Shown here one piece after another: positions 41,311 through 53,339 of a stretch of DNA of 64,000 nt (within the stretch, counting starts at the first letter, position 1; the number at the start of each line of letters is the position of its first letter). A model generated the notes under the pieces. It saw only the letters and a program-made list of their open reading frames with translations. It was not told the origin of the DNA and did not search any database. Location: assembly GCA_963675135.1 (NCBI GenBank), contig OY776130.1, positions 60,173,808 through 60,237,807 on the forward strand. The letters run 5' to 3'. The DNA comes from Galeopsis tetrahit. Taxonomy: Eukaryota > Streptophyta > Magnoliopsida > Lamiales > Lamiaceae. Both the position numbers and the translations under genes were made by a program.

Positions 41311-41984
41311 ATGAAATTTTCTTTTATTTTATCAAGGCGGAGTTTGTTGGACTTGTGCTAAAATAAAAGGAGTTTAAGGTTTGGCGATGCCAGGTGGATA
41401 CGGGAGAAGAATCAAGAAGATATGGTTACATGGAGAATTCAGTCTCCAAATGGGAGATTGTTGGAGTGTGGAGCCTGAATTGATCCTAACGGGCTTGGAG
41501 TGTAGGACAAGTTTGATCCTAACGGGCCTGGAGTGGGGAGCAAGTTTTTCCTAATGGGCTTAGGGTTAATTATGGCAAGTTTGTTCGCTTGGGGTAGGAA
41601 ACAAGTTTTTTTCTAATAGACTTAGGGTTAATTATGACAAGTTTGTTTCTAATAGCTTGGAGTAGGGAACAAGTCTTTTCCTAATAAGCGGCAAGTTTTC
41701 TATTATAAATAGATGTTCTCCCTTTGTAATCATTGCGCATCCAAAACACGTAGTGAAATACCTGGCTTGGCATCGCCCCCAGACGTAGTCGAAAGACGAA
41801 CTGGGTAAACAAATCTCGTGTTATTTTCTTATCGTCATCGTGTGCGTGTGTTTATTTCCTAACAACCGCGCGACGCATAACATTTTTTTTTTTTTACAGA
41901 CGGGGGAGGGGGGCAAACCTGGGGATCGGCGTCGGACGGGAGGGGGAGGGGGCGGCCGATGGAGGGGGGAGGGGGGGCAAACCT

Positions 41985-42565
41985 GGAACTAACACTTGAC
42001 CCCATGGGTCCTGAAACTGAGCGCTATATTAATATATTAGCTGTAATCTCACCAAAATGAATTATCATTGCAAATTTCCAGATTTTTTAGGGCCCCTCAT
42101 TGAATAACGAGATTTATATTGAGATTTTTTAGGGGCCGGATGTTATGAAATGTGATTTTTTTTCTTAATATCTAGAGTATAAGATCACGTACAATTTTAG
42201 TGTTTCACTTTTTATTTCACAATTTAATTTATTGACACGTGTCATGTTAAAAATGATAAATTTTTATAATAATAATAATAGGAGTGAATGTTAAAACTCT
42301 CCATGTGCAAGTGTGCAACTATACGCACGTTTTCTTTTTCTTTTGAAACATAAATTAAAAGTGGCAATTACTAATACTATAGCTACAATGCAAATGGCCC
42401 AATAATTGCAAATAATAGTAGGATGTGGCGTTTAGCAAGAAATGTAGTCCACTCGTTCTACATCTACTAAATTGCTATTCACGTATTCTCGATTTTCATT
42501 CATTTTGAAAAGAAAGCTAGTAGTACATATTTACAATTTGACAGATTTGACCCTGATTAGCTAGT
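41985..42565 (+). repeat. PGIP upstream duplicon before relic B
   Basis: TAACACTTGACCCCATGGGT, AATTATCATTGCAAATTTCC, TTATTGACACGTGTCATG and CACTCGTTCTACATCTACTA match the regions upstream of genes 2 and 3. CTATAAGTA follows at 42566-42574, so this dead copy still has its promoter. Confidence 0.85.
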
Positions 42566-42592
42566 CTATAAGTAAATGTCTACACTGAGAAG

Positions 42593-42832
42593 ATGAATTC
42601 ACCCCTATCCTATCCTATCCAAGGTTGGTCTGATTTCTCTTTTTTTTTTTTTTTTTTTATTTTTTATTACAAGTTAAATACCCATCCCATTTCCCCTCTG
42701 ATTTCTCTAGATGTGAGTTACAACAATCTGTGCGGTGAGATTCCGGTGGGTGGCAGGCTGCAGGATTTGAAGCCTGAAAGTTTCTCGCACAACAAGTGCC
42801 TGTGTGGTTCCCCATTGCCAAAATGCACCTAA
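42593..42832 (+). pseudogene. PGIP relic B: microhomology deletion plus SINE insertion
   Basis: The leader GAATTCACCCCTATCCTATC runs straight into the last 45 codons (LISLDVSYNNLCGEIP, CLCGSPLPKC). Against gene 2, about 850 bp between two CCAA tetramers (31617 and 32468 in that gene) are gone. A 57-bp SINE fragment then interrupts TCTGATTTCTC. The frame from 42593 stays open through the SINE but lacks the start, the signal peptide and nearly all LRRs. Confidence 0.92.
42640..42696 (-). mobile_element. 5'-truncated SINE in PGIP relic B
   Basis: Read on the minus strand it is GAGGGGAAATGGGATGGGTA, TTTAACTTGTAATA and poly(A). That is the same 3' end as the SINE at 482-603. The 11-bp duplication TCTGATTTCTC is at 42629-42639 and 42697-42707. 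Confidence 0.9.
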
Positions 42833-43004
42833 ATCATCATATATATATATATTTAATTTGAAATCTTAGTCCAAGATTTTTCTAAATAGACATTGAGTGG
42901 ATGGATGAAATCAATCTCTCTATATGTGTGTAGATCGAGGTTATTATTTACTACTGTACTTTAATATTTATCTGAAATATTAATCTTTGTTACAACACAC
43001 TAAG

Positions 43005-43140
43005 GTTCCATTTGAAATGATGAATTTAGTCTATAGATTTTAAATTCTAATTAAAAACATCTCATTTGAAATCCATCCATTTTTAAATTTTTTCATTTGA
43101 AATAACTTCTCAAATTAAATGGATTCATACAAACACAGCC
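43005..43140. mobile_element. Short Tourist-like MITE
   Basis: The ends GGTTCCATTTGAAATG and CATACAAACACAGCC are loosely inverted, and TAA lies on both sides (43002-43004, 43141-43143). The ATTTGAAAT words inside repeat. Superfamily tentative. Confidence 0.5.
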
Positions 43141-43439
43141 TAATTAATTTATAAAACAAAGTCCTGTCAAAAAAAAAAAAAAAAAAATTATAAAACAAAG
43201 TAAATACTAGATTATCAACAATTACGGTCTTAATTGTTTACGGAATAAACATGTAAGTAATACGGAGTAATTTACTCCATATTAAAGGATATTGAAAAAA
43301 ATATGTTTACTCTCCTTGTCTTAGACTCCCTAGGGACCCTAGCTAATTATTAATTTGATGAAGTTGACCCATCAACGGTCAACATTTAACTTTTTTTTTT
43401 TGTGTTAGTATTTTTTAGTTTGAGTGTTTTGCACTTTTT

Positions 43440-43550
43440 AATACTTCCTCAGTCCGTCTATAAGCTTCCAATTTTACCATTTTGGTCCGTCTGCCTATAA
43501 GCTTCTCATACCTTTTTTGGTAAGTACTTTTTCTTACACTTCACTTATAT
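43440..43550. repeat. Stowaway fragment
   Basis: TACTTCCTCAGTCCGTCTAT AAGC, then CCGTCTGCCTATAAGC, CTCATACCTTTTTTGG and TTTTTCTTACACTTCA. Matches the ends of the 3498 element in scrambled or partial form. Confidence 0.6.
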
Positions 43551-43554
43551 TGAT

Positions 43555-44010
43555 TTACTTTTTTTTGATAAAATTGTACTTTACTTTTTAATTGTAGTGT
43601 CTTACATTTTACAATAATATTTCTATTTATAGTGATTTACATTTTTTTTTAGTAATATTGTGTTTCACTTTCAGTTATAATAACTTATACTTTTCATTAA
43701 AAATGTGATATTGACTTACACTTTTTAATAATATTGTGTTGCACTTTAATTTTTTGTTATAATAACTTACATTTTTCATTAATATTGTGTTGCACTTTTC
43801 AGTTATACTGATTTACACTTTTCATTATAAATTTTTATATTAACTTGCACTTTTCAGTAAAATATTGTGTTGCACTTTTCAATTATAATAACTTACACCT
43901 TTTATTAATATTGTGTTGGACTTTTCAGTTATAATATTTTATATTTTTTAATAGAAATTGTGTTTTTTAGTTATAATTACTTACCTTTTTCATTTATAGT
44001 TGTAACTTAC
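43555..44010. repeat. Degenerate tandem repeat of TTGCACTTTTCAGTTATAAT type
   Basis: Eight or so irregular units combine AACTTACA(C/T)TTTTCATTAA with ATTGTGTTGCACTTTTCAGT, spaced about 40-65 bp. Related words (GACTTACACTTTTTGGTAAA, GTGTTGCACTTTTT) occur in the fold-back MITE at 29871, so the two may share origin. Non-coding. Confidence 0.7.
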
Positions 44011-44429
44011 CTTTTTCAGAAAAAAAAAATTACAAATTTTTTTTTTATTGAACAGTCAATTACAGTGTTTATATTTTGAGTGTATAGGAGTGTAATCCAA
44101 TATTTGATAGTTAAAAGAAGCTACAGACTCAACATAAAATAAAATTACAAAATGTAAATACAAATGCTTTATATTAAATTTATAAAAATTGGTTTCTGTT
44201 TGATAACAAAATCAATTAATTAATAATGGAAAAAAAGAGAATACTAATAAACGCCTTGAATTTTACAATAAAAGGTAGATGTAATACCCGTACTTTTTTT
44301 ATATATATATATAATTATTTGAAAAAAACTTATATGCAATATTTCATATATTCAATAATGATTAATTAGGTCAAAATTCATGGGTCAACCTTAATTATAA
44401 TATTTATTTTCGCTCTAAAATCTTACTAC

Positions 44430-44815
44430 TATCTTACTACATGACCAAAACTATGTTACTACATGACATAAAATTTGTCACTACAAGTCCAAAAGTGTAT
44501 TACTACAAGTCCAAAAATATTCTGGACACTTATTTTTTTTGAGCAAAATTACTAAAATAATTCTGACTTATTTGGCTACTACATGACTAAAACAATGTTA
44601 CTACAAGACCAAAATTTTATCACTACAAGGTCAAAAGTGTATTACTACATGTCCAAAAATATTCTGGACAATTAATTTTTTGGATAAATTTACAGAATGT
44701 TTTGACATGTTGTAGTGGTAATTTTTTGACCTTGTAGTAACAATATTTTGGTCATGTAGTAAACCACATGTTTGCGATCCGTGAATTTTATGGGCAATCC
44801 GAATCTGAGCTTATG
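44430..44815. repeat. Inverted-repeat element, family A copy 2
   Basis: TTACTACATGACCAAAACTA, CACTACAAGTCCAAAAGTGT and the complementary TTTTGACCTTGTAGTAACAA, TTTTGGTCATGTAGTAAACC. Same layout as 7885-8215. The left part is itself internally duplicated. Confidence 0.7.
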
Positions 44816-45391
44816 AAATATTTCACATAAGACTAACCCTAATTATTTAATGAATTTTACAAATTTATTTTAATTCATATCACTGAAATAATGACTCAAA
44901 AGCTTTGAGATTTTAAATTATGATTTTGTGTTATTTATGTCCAAGCCCGATTCAAAATTTAATTCTAAGCCCAACTTCTATTTAGCCCTAAACACATTCA
45001 CAAAATCCCATTTTCAATGACATGATCATTAGAGCCGCCGCAAACATTCTCTGTGCACAAAATTCATTATTGGAATTTCATTTTCTCGTCAAAAAGATAG
45101 TTTTCCCCTTTTATGTATTTATTTTTGGTTCTTGAAATTTTTCATCCACAGTTGACTTTTCTATTCTTATATAGTTCTTGAGTCTTAATTAGTGTGGATA
45201 TTATATGCCCTGATGCTTGAAATTCTTGGTGGCGTGAGTGGTACATGATGTGTGAGCATTATATATTACTTTGCAATTAGGGTTCTTTTGAATAATTGGT
45301 ATTATTAAATTCAGTTATCTTCAAATCAATTTTATTCAGTGTCAATTAGTTGGTTAAGTATAGTTTTGATGTAAGATTAGGGATTTTATCA
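44816..45391. other. AT-rich intergenic DNA
   Basis: No gene or element with clear ends is seen. Confidence 0.5.
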
Positions 45392-45400
45392 TTATATTTA

Positions 45401-46656
45401 GGGATTATATTTTTTTTAGTCCATTAAGTTTCCATGTTTTTGAATTCAGTCCACCAGATTACCACTTTTTAAATTCAGTCCATTAAGTTTCGATTTATTT
45501 TGATTTTGGTCCAATTACCTGCCACAACAGGTTTTGCATGTCATTTTTTAAAATACACCACACCCCAAATGTTAAACACACCACATTAAAATTTAAAAAA
45601 TATTTTTTACTACTATAAACACCTCTCTTTAGTATTTAATAAATTGTCAAAAATAATTAAATTAAAAAATATGAATTCAAATTAATATGAAAATTATAAA
45701 TAATTAAAACCTATAAAAAATCGCATAAATCTTCAAAAATTAAACAAAGTTAAAAAAATTAATTAATTTAATTAGTTTTGAAGATTTAATTGATTTTCTA
45801 CTATTTTTAAATTTAATTAAGCCTTATTCTCGATATTTTTATAGAAGTTAAAAGGTAAATAAAACATTAATAAAGCATTGGAGTTTTAAAATTTTTTATT
45901 TTATTTTTCTTTTAAATATTTATTTTATATTACATGAACCTACTCACACCTCATAAATATTATATACACTCTAAATGTTAAACACAAAAATTCAAAAATC
46001 AATTAAAATTAAATTAAATCAAATCAAATCAAAAAAATATTTAATAAATTATCAAAAATAATTTAATTAAAAAAAGTAAGAATTCAAATTAATATAAAAA
46101 ATATAAATAAAATCTATAAAAAAATACATAAATCTTCAAAATTTTAAAAAAGCTAAAAAAATAATTAAATTTGAAAATTTAGTTGATTTTTTTAATATTT
46201 TTGAAGATTTTTTAATAAAAATAAAAATCTTAAAAAATAATAAAAAAATTAACTAAATCTTCGAAACTAATTAAATTAATTATTTTTTTAGCTTTGTTTA
46301 ATTTTTGAAGATTTATGCTATTTTTTATAGGTTTTATTTATATTTTTTATATTGATTTGAATTTTTACGTTTTTTAATTTAATTATTTTTGACAATTTAT
46401 TAAATAGAAAATAATTAGGGTGTGTATAGTAATAACAATTTTTTTTTAAATTTTAGTGTGGTATATTTAACATTGGGGTGTGTATAACATTTTGTGTGGT
46501 GTGTTTTAAAAAATGATCTGCTAAACCTTCTATAGCAGGTTACTGGACCAAAATCAAAATAAATCGAAACTTAATGGACTAAATTCAAAAAGTGGTAATC
46601 TGGTGGACTAAATTCAAAAACATGGTAATTTAATGGACTAAAAAAAATATAATCCC
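45401..46656. mobile_element. 1.26-kb fold-back element with 9-bp TSD
   Basis: Long inverted arms begin GGGATTATATTTTTTTTAGT and end with its complement. TTTGAATTCAGTCCACCAGA, TTCGATTTATTTTGATTTTG and the AAATTGTCAAAAATAATTAA region are mirrored on the far side. The target duplication TTATATTTA is at 45392-45400 and 46657-46665. The 9-bp length fits the Mutator superfamily. The interior also contains a third, direct copy of the AT-rich block. Non-coding. Confidence 0.92.
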
Positions 46657-46665
46657 TTATATTTA

Positions 46666-49664
46666 AATTAGGTATTAATTGATTGGTTTAAATTTTTAGT
46701 CTTCATTTGGGGAAATTGCGATTTTTCATTCAATCAATAGGTGGGTTTATGTTAAATCATATGAACTCAATCTCTTTGTAGATTTGATTTTATGCAGTTC
46801 CACAACGAGTATGAGGATTATTCATGCCAAACTTCTATCTATCACTCTGACATCTATATTTATATATTTGCAAACCTCTAAAGTGACACATGTCACCACC
46901 ACACACCTTCTACCTCAAACTTCTTTCTTAAAATCTCTCCATTTCAAAAATTCTCAACCCTCATTTATTTACAATTTTATGTTTTAATCTCAACCCTCCA
47001 TTTTTAAGTTTTAATCTCAACCATACATCCTTATTTTTTACTCCTATATAAACCTCATCACTTTCTCATTTCAACCACTCAAATTTTAACATCTAGACTT
47101 TCTTCTCTTTGGAATTCTCCGACAAATTTTCCGGCCGTTCACTAAAATAAAAAAATCTGACCACTCATTTATCTTGGATTTGTCCTCTCCGGTATTTTTT
47201 CCCGTTCATCACTCATTTATCTCGAGTTTCTAGGTATTGTATATTGTTGTATGAGATATATATTGTGATTATAGATTTGCATATTATTGTATGGGATGTA
47301 TATTTTTTCCATTCATCCCCCATATATATTTACTGGCTCCAATCTCTCACTCACTCACACACACAAATTTCCATTCGAAATGGACCATATATTTTAACTT
47401 CAATTTTTGTTCATTGATATTGCTATTGATCAGTGTTTGGTTTGTTTGGCTTGCAGGTGTTAAATTTGATGAATAACTTGAAGCCGTTACGTTAAATTTG
47501 ATGATCAATGTCAAAGCCAGAATTCTTCAATTGGGGGATTATTTTTTAGATCAGATTCATTTTTTAAGTAGTTCTCATGTGTATGTACACTATTAAATTT
47601 TTTTATATGTATAGTGTAATTTGGATCAGTTTCAATATTCTTCAAGCCATTTACATTAAATTTGATAACAAAATTTGATTATCATTAAAATGTTAATAAC
47701 AAATAATAGAATGGCTGTTACCAGGTAAAAAAATCAATAATTTAGAAGATTTATAACTTACTAACTTATTGGTGTAGTTACTCTTCAAATTAAATTTTAT
47801 ATTACCCCAATAATATAATTTGAATGCTTATAAATTTAAATTATACATGTAATTTCAACACATGCTGATTCATAATATTACTATTAATTTAATTTTGAAA
47901 CTAAGGTTTCAAATATTAAGGAAATATATATTAAATAATGAGAGGAAGAAGACATATTAGTATGAGAAATTATTGCAAGCAATCAATAAGCAATTAAATG
48001 TAATAAAAATAATTATGAAATTGAATTCTATATAATTTAGTTAAGTTCAACTTAAATTAATTTAAAATTTAAATTTAACTAATGATTGGAATTAAATAAA
48101 TGTTGTCATAGATTTGATTTAAGTACATTTAAAATGGTTTAAACATATTTGATAATAATTATAGTAAAAATAACTATCTATTTGTCAACGTGATATAAAT
48201 TGTGCAAGATAAAATTCAAAACACATTTGCATAATTATCAATTATGAAATGTTTGTAATGAAATGCTAAAGACTGCAAAATTTAAATTAAATGACCATCA
48301 GGAGTACTATTAATAAAAATCTCAAAATTAAACTACATCTATTATATTTATTTCAAAATCTCAAATTGTATAAATTATGCAATAAATGTATACTCCTATC
48401 ATTATATTTATTTTATAATATGTTGTGATTAATTTTCTGATATATTAGGTTATATTGTGTCAATATTTGTAAATATTAATCAATAGTAATATGAAAATTC
48501 AAAATTTAATTATTACAATTGTGCTTTCTCTCTCTCGAAATATTAAGCATAATTATGCCATGATATTTGTAAATATTAATTGAGCTTAGTTTTAAAATGC
48601 ATAATTTACTAATCTTAATTTGGAAATTGTGATTTACGTATATTAATTGGTGGCATATTCAATGTTAATTTGAGAATTGTATTTAAGCTTTGAGATTTAA
48701 AAAATAGTTAACTAATTAAGACATTAAATCATTGATGACATATCCTATGTCAGTTTTTATCTAATGGGCTAAGACAAATATTATTTAAGGAAATATATTC
48801 TTATTTATTATAAATTTTATATTATTATTTTATTTAATGATATTTTTGATTAAGTGTGAAATTAATACGGAGTAATTTTTTCTTTAATTTTCAGTTCAAT
48901 TTTAATTACAATTAAAAATGAAAATTGAATGGGGTAGGTTTGACTAAATCTTTTGATTCATCACCATCTTCTTATAACATTGATGAAGATTAAATTTACA
49001 AGTTTTATCTATTTTTTTATAGTATTTAATTAAACCAGTAAGCTTTTAAATAGTCGTGATTGTAAATGCTGACTTTACATTATTATTAATTGCATGTTAT
49101 GTGGGTATGCATTTTATATTTTAAAAATATTTGAAAATAATTAATTTTTTATATTCAATAATAAAAAATAATTATATATTTAAAAATAAATAAGAAATGT
49201 AATATGGATTGAGGAAAAATAAATATTTTTTTAACATAAATATTTTTAAAATAGTTAGATTGATAAGTGAATTTTTTTAAAGACAAACATACTTTTTACA
49301 TTTAATTACTTAATCAATAATTATATGATAATAAAACGTTCGACTGGCGTGTCACCCTCATTTTGTTGACTATCATCATTTTATATTTTTTTATACTCTG
49401 TTCTTAATAATTGACGTTTTGATTTTTCTTTTTTTTTTATAAATTAGATGATGTTTTACACTTTTCAATATAAATTAATTTAATAAATCGAACAAAATAA
49501 ATCTTGATAATTTCATTTTGCGTTTATAACTTAATCCAGTTTATATCCTTTAAATATTTACCTTTTCATGATGTTTTACACTTTTATTTTTATTTTTAGA
49601 CTCGCCAGAAAATGAAGAACAAATTGAGATTTTGGCCAAATAATCCGATTTACGTTCTTTATGT
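46666..49664. other. AT-rich DNA without recognisable genes
   Basis: The sequence from 46890 to 47240 is CT-rich and UTR-like (CTTTCTCATTTCAACCACTC, TTCTCTTTGGAATTCTCCG), but it leads to no coding frame longer than about 67 codons. It may be captured leader sequence. The rest is extremely AT-rich. Confidence 0.5.
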
Positions 49665-50305
49665 TAGATTTTTTTTTTAAAAAAAAACCTGGATTAATCA
49701 CGTATAAATTTACGACCTTCAAGATTATAATAAAAAATCACAACCTTTGATGTGGTTTCAATTTGATACATATTTTTTTTCTTCGATCAACAAGTGATGA
49801 CGTGGCTCACTGAGTAATGTTTATATGTTCCACATAATATTATACACATTATTTTTTTAATTCCACACAATATTATACATGTTTTTTTTTTTTTTTTTTT
49901 AATTCAACATCAAATTACACAAGATCAAATATTTCAATCCCACTGCATTACGGCTATCTGCTTCCAAAATTGATTGATTTTTGTTTATCTTTGTTTGTTT
50001 GTATTTATTAAAGTGACCTTCAAATTTTAAAAATTGTTATTTATTATGTCTAAGATGTGTAATTTGATTTGAAACTAAAAAATAATTAAAATATAATACG
50101 TATAATATTATGTGGAAAATATATACACTCTCTGACGAGCCATGTTATCATTGATTGGTTAGAGAAAAAAAGAGTGTATCTAATTGAAACAACATTAAAA
50201 GTTGTGATTTTTTATTATAATCTTAAATGTCATGATTAAATTGAAACGAAGACTAAATGTGATGTATTTATATATGATTAACCCAGAAAACTCTTTTTAA
50301 AATCT
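49665..50305. mobile_element. Inverted-repeat element (probable MITE/MULE), about 640 bp
   Basis: GGATTAATCACGTATAAATT, AAGATTATAATAAAAAATCA and GTTTCAATTTGATACA on the left are complementary to TGTATCTAATTGAAAC, TGATTTTTTATTATAATCTT-like and ATATATGATTAACCC on the right. The arms are diverged, and the A/T runs at the ends hide any target duplication. Confidence 0.65.
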
Positions 50306-51291
50306 CATTAAAAATTTCGAAAATCTTAAAAATTAAAAATTCTACTACACATTTTCAGATTTTTAGAAATGTAGAATATTTTGAATTTTAGTTTTCTTAT
50401 ATTTTTTACATATTTTTTTATTTTAATTTTTTGAATTCTTATTGAGATTTTTTGAATTTTTTATTTTTAGAATATTTAAGGAGGAATTTTTTTATTTTTT
50501 CAAATTTTAAACTTAAGGGACGTAAATTGGATAATTTTTCCGGAATCTCAATTCCTTCCTATGTTCCGGTAAGTTTAAGAAAAATCGACGAAAAATACGT
50601 AAATTGGACAAAAATGGCATAAATTGAAAAAGTGAATATTTAAGTAATTTTGATCAACCATTTATTATGTAATTAACGTTTTTATGATAATTGATAAATA
50701 AATAAAATTTTGGATGCATACATGCATGTGAATTTTAAATGACTGTCAAATTGAATTTTTAATTTCACAATGCAATTGAGTGCACAAGAATGACTCTAAT
50801 AAATATTTTATAGAAATATTATTACATTTCTATATAATATAAATATTATTACATTTCTATATAATATAAATATTTTAAAACGGTGCACAATTTTAGGGCA
50901 GAAGACGGGACTAATACCTAAACCTGTCTTATTCCATTGTGGGGTATATATGAAGCGGGACAACCTAAACAGTAGAGGTCAAGGTCGGCTAGAACATATA
51001 GGACATACGAGTTGAAATTGCCATACCTACGATATTGGTTGTTGTATATTTTAATGCTACGTATACTTAGATGTTAGTATAGTTATAATTCATAATTCTC
51101 AATATGATGAGTAATTTTGAATATTTATAGTATTTCATAAAAAGATAACTTGCTTTAATACATAGAAAATTTAAAGTATTAATAAGAGAGTGTTGATTTT
51201 GTATATTGATATCTTTGTTGTCTTTAAGTAAAATTTCTGCAACTTATAATTTCGTATATTAATTTCTTTTATAAATAAAATTTTAAATCTC

Positions 51292-51332
<41 letters not shown>

Positions 51333-51533
51333 GTGATCTTTTAAGAAAATTTTTAGCAATTTATAATTTCATATATTAATTTCTTTTATAAATAAAATTT
51401 TAAATCTCTATTATTTTTAATAAAATAACAAATTTATAAATTTATTTGTGTTTCAAATATTATTTTTAATTAATAAATTAAAATATATAATAAATTTATT
51501 CCAACCCCGCGTAAAACGCGGGTCTTACACTAG
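50306..51533 (+). mobile_element. Helitron 3' terminus (ends at 51533), 5' limit not found
   Basis: Hairpin CCCGCGTAAAACGCGGG (51506-51522), then TCTTACA and CTAG (51530-51533) followed by host T. This is the standard Helitron 3' structure on the plus strand. Upstream lie a tandem pair of about 72-bp units (51227-51300, 51342-51414) around an (AT)n run at 51293-51331. The start given is only the edge of the previous element; I could not identify a TC start, a Rep or a helicase. Confidence 0.6.
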
Positions 51534-51756
51534 TTCATTATAAAGGTGGGGTTTAATTGCTTTAATTTTACAGTGTTTAGTAGTGATTTAATGCATTGTA
51601 TTCTTGATAAAAGGTTTTAAATAACTTATTGAGGTGCATGTTGTGTAAGTTGATTCATTCAATATTCAATTTACAAAATTTCTCATAGCCCGAGACCCTA
51701 ATGGGGTCTAGGATCGACGGATCTTCGGGTTTAACCCGCCGTGCTCCATGGCGAAG

Positions 51757-51926
51757 TTAAATTCTACGTGTGAAAATACCTGAGTCACTAGAAGGGCTTT
51801 GGGAAGGTTCACAAACTCTTCGTGTGGAAATAACTAAGTCACTATAAAACGGCTTTGGGAAGGTCCACAAACTCTACGTGTGGGAATACCTCAGTTATTA
51901 AAACAACTTTGGGAAGGTCCACAATA
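51757..51926 (+). repeat. Three-unit 55-bp tandem repeat
   Basis: Units start at 51761, 51815 and 51871 with A(C/T)TCT(A/T)CGTGTG and end GGCTTTGGGAAGGTCCAC. Spacings are 54 and 56 bp. It follows CCCGAGACCCTAATGGGGTC. It is more GC-rich than its surroundings; origin unknown. Confidence 0.85.
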
Positions 51927-52559
51927 CTTAGACAAAGTATTAAGGGAAATATTGACAAAGTATCTATTGGCAAGGTTTATATGGCAAAGTAAATATATTT
52001 AGATTTTAATTGCCTAGCGTTTTTTAATTGTTCAATTTTAGCATTAAATTATGAATAACTTGGCCTCACTGAGTATGCTTGCATGTTCACCCCATCTATT
52101 TAAAATTTCATATTAAAGAGTTGGACGACGAGGAGTGGTGATAGGGCAATCTTTGTTTATTAAATAATAAAGTATTAAATGTTTATCTCTAATTTACTTA
52201 GAATGTTATTTTCTATAAGGATTTTTAGTTGTAAGTCAAATGTGAAATTTTTACTTGATTTTATTAAAGTCGTTGCGCTCTTAGCTACTTTACCATTGTT
52301 TAGTCAAAGATTCGATTTCTGGCATGTTCAATAAGTTATTTCAACTATTTTTTGAGAAGTTCGTATTTTTAAAAAAATGGGACGTGACAGTAGATCATAT
52401 AAAATAAAAAAACATAGCACCATAAACTTGACTTCTCTGAATACGTGTGAATATGGGATGTACATATTTTGCGTAAGAGAGTCGATCTTGCTTCAAAAAC
52501 CTTGCAGACGCCAAGAAATATATGATACGGTTAATATATGAGATGGATATTCACCTTAG
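51927..52559. other. Spacer with no recognised gene
   Basis: Moderately AT-rich. The phrases CCTCACTGAGTATGCTTGCA and AGAGTTGGACGACGAGGAG look like transposon-derived sequence, but I cannot assign them. Confidence 0.4.
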
Positions 52560-53320
52560 TGATTCACGTATTATGCAACACCAAAATACACAACCGCAAG
52601 TATACGTCGTATATTGTAGCGTGATAAGTACGAGGTTGATCCCACGGAGAGGTGTAGTGTGAAAGTGGAGTTTGTCGATTGAATTCTAAATAGACGGCGA
52701 TCGATAAGTTTTGAATGGTGAAATTACCCCTAATTATCTACTCAAGTTGTCACAAGTAAACAATTAAACGAGTAATATAGAAATCGATCAAATATCATGC
52801 AAACCAAATAAATGAGAAATAAACGTGTAAAACTCAAAGATGAGAAGATGGGTTCCAAGGCATTTGCAATACTTAGATATTCATCTATGATTTGTGACTC
52901 ATTCAAATGGCAATTAAGGTTGTCCTCTTATAAGGTTGACCACTAAAGAAGAATTAATCAATCTCTCGATATAACTAATCCAAAGAAGTATGCAATATAA
53001 GTTCGTATCTTTACATTACAAATATCACACCACCTAATTTAGCCCCAAGGGTCATTCAATTCCCTCCCAATAATTAATCATCTCTCGAGATCATAATAAA
53101 TTGGGTTGCATGCTTACATATGATTAATGGAATAAATCTCTCGATACTACCCCAATTAACAATAGATTAAACATATTATCATGACCAATAATAACATGCT
53201 TCCATATAAGAAATAAGCATACAAATAAGAGATAAACACCATTTAAAACAAGAAATTAGTTCATAAACCTCAATCTAAATATTTACAAAGTCTTAGAACC
53301 AAAAGTGTTCTAGTCAATCA
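52560..53320. mobile_element. Partial LTR, second copy of the 4972 family
   Basis: Starts TGATTCACGTATTATGCAAC and follows the 4972 LTR through ACACAACCGCAAGTATACG, TATTGTAGCGTGATAA, ATCCCACGGAG and AACATGCTTCCATATAAG. Homology stops near 53320, where the 4972 copy continues for about 860 bp more. It is therefore truncated on the right and lacks the ACTCGGCCGAGT cluster. Confidence 0.8.
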
Positions 53321-53339
53321 ACAACATAGTCCACCCTAA

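Larger units (their letters stand above)
38509..41864 (+). mobile_element. Ty1-Copia retrotransposon with two LTRs and deleted pol
   Basis: LTRs at 38509-38928 (420 bp) and 41459-41864 (406 bp) start TGTTGGAGTGTGG and end TTTCCTAACA. They differ mainly by a 14-bp deletion in the right copy. The 5-bp target duplication is ACCGC (38504-38508, 41865-41869). The primer-binding site TGGTATTAGAGC (38931) fits initiator tRNA-Met. AAATGGGAGAT before the right LTR is the polypurine tract. Inside are gag, a protease stub and scraps of late integrase/pol linker. Integrase catalytic core, reverse transcriptase and RNase H are missing, so it is non-autonomous. It inserted into a GC-rich MULE-like repeat. 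Confidence 0.95.

Noticed and set aside
49665..50305. Exact boundaries and TSD for this inverted repeat
   Set aside because: Poly(A/T) at both ends allows many alignments, so I give only approximate limits.
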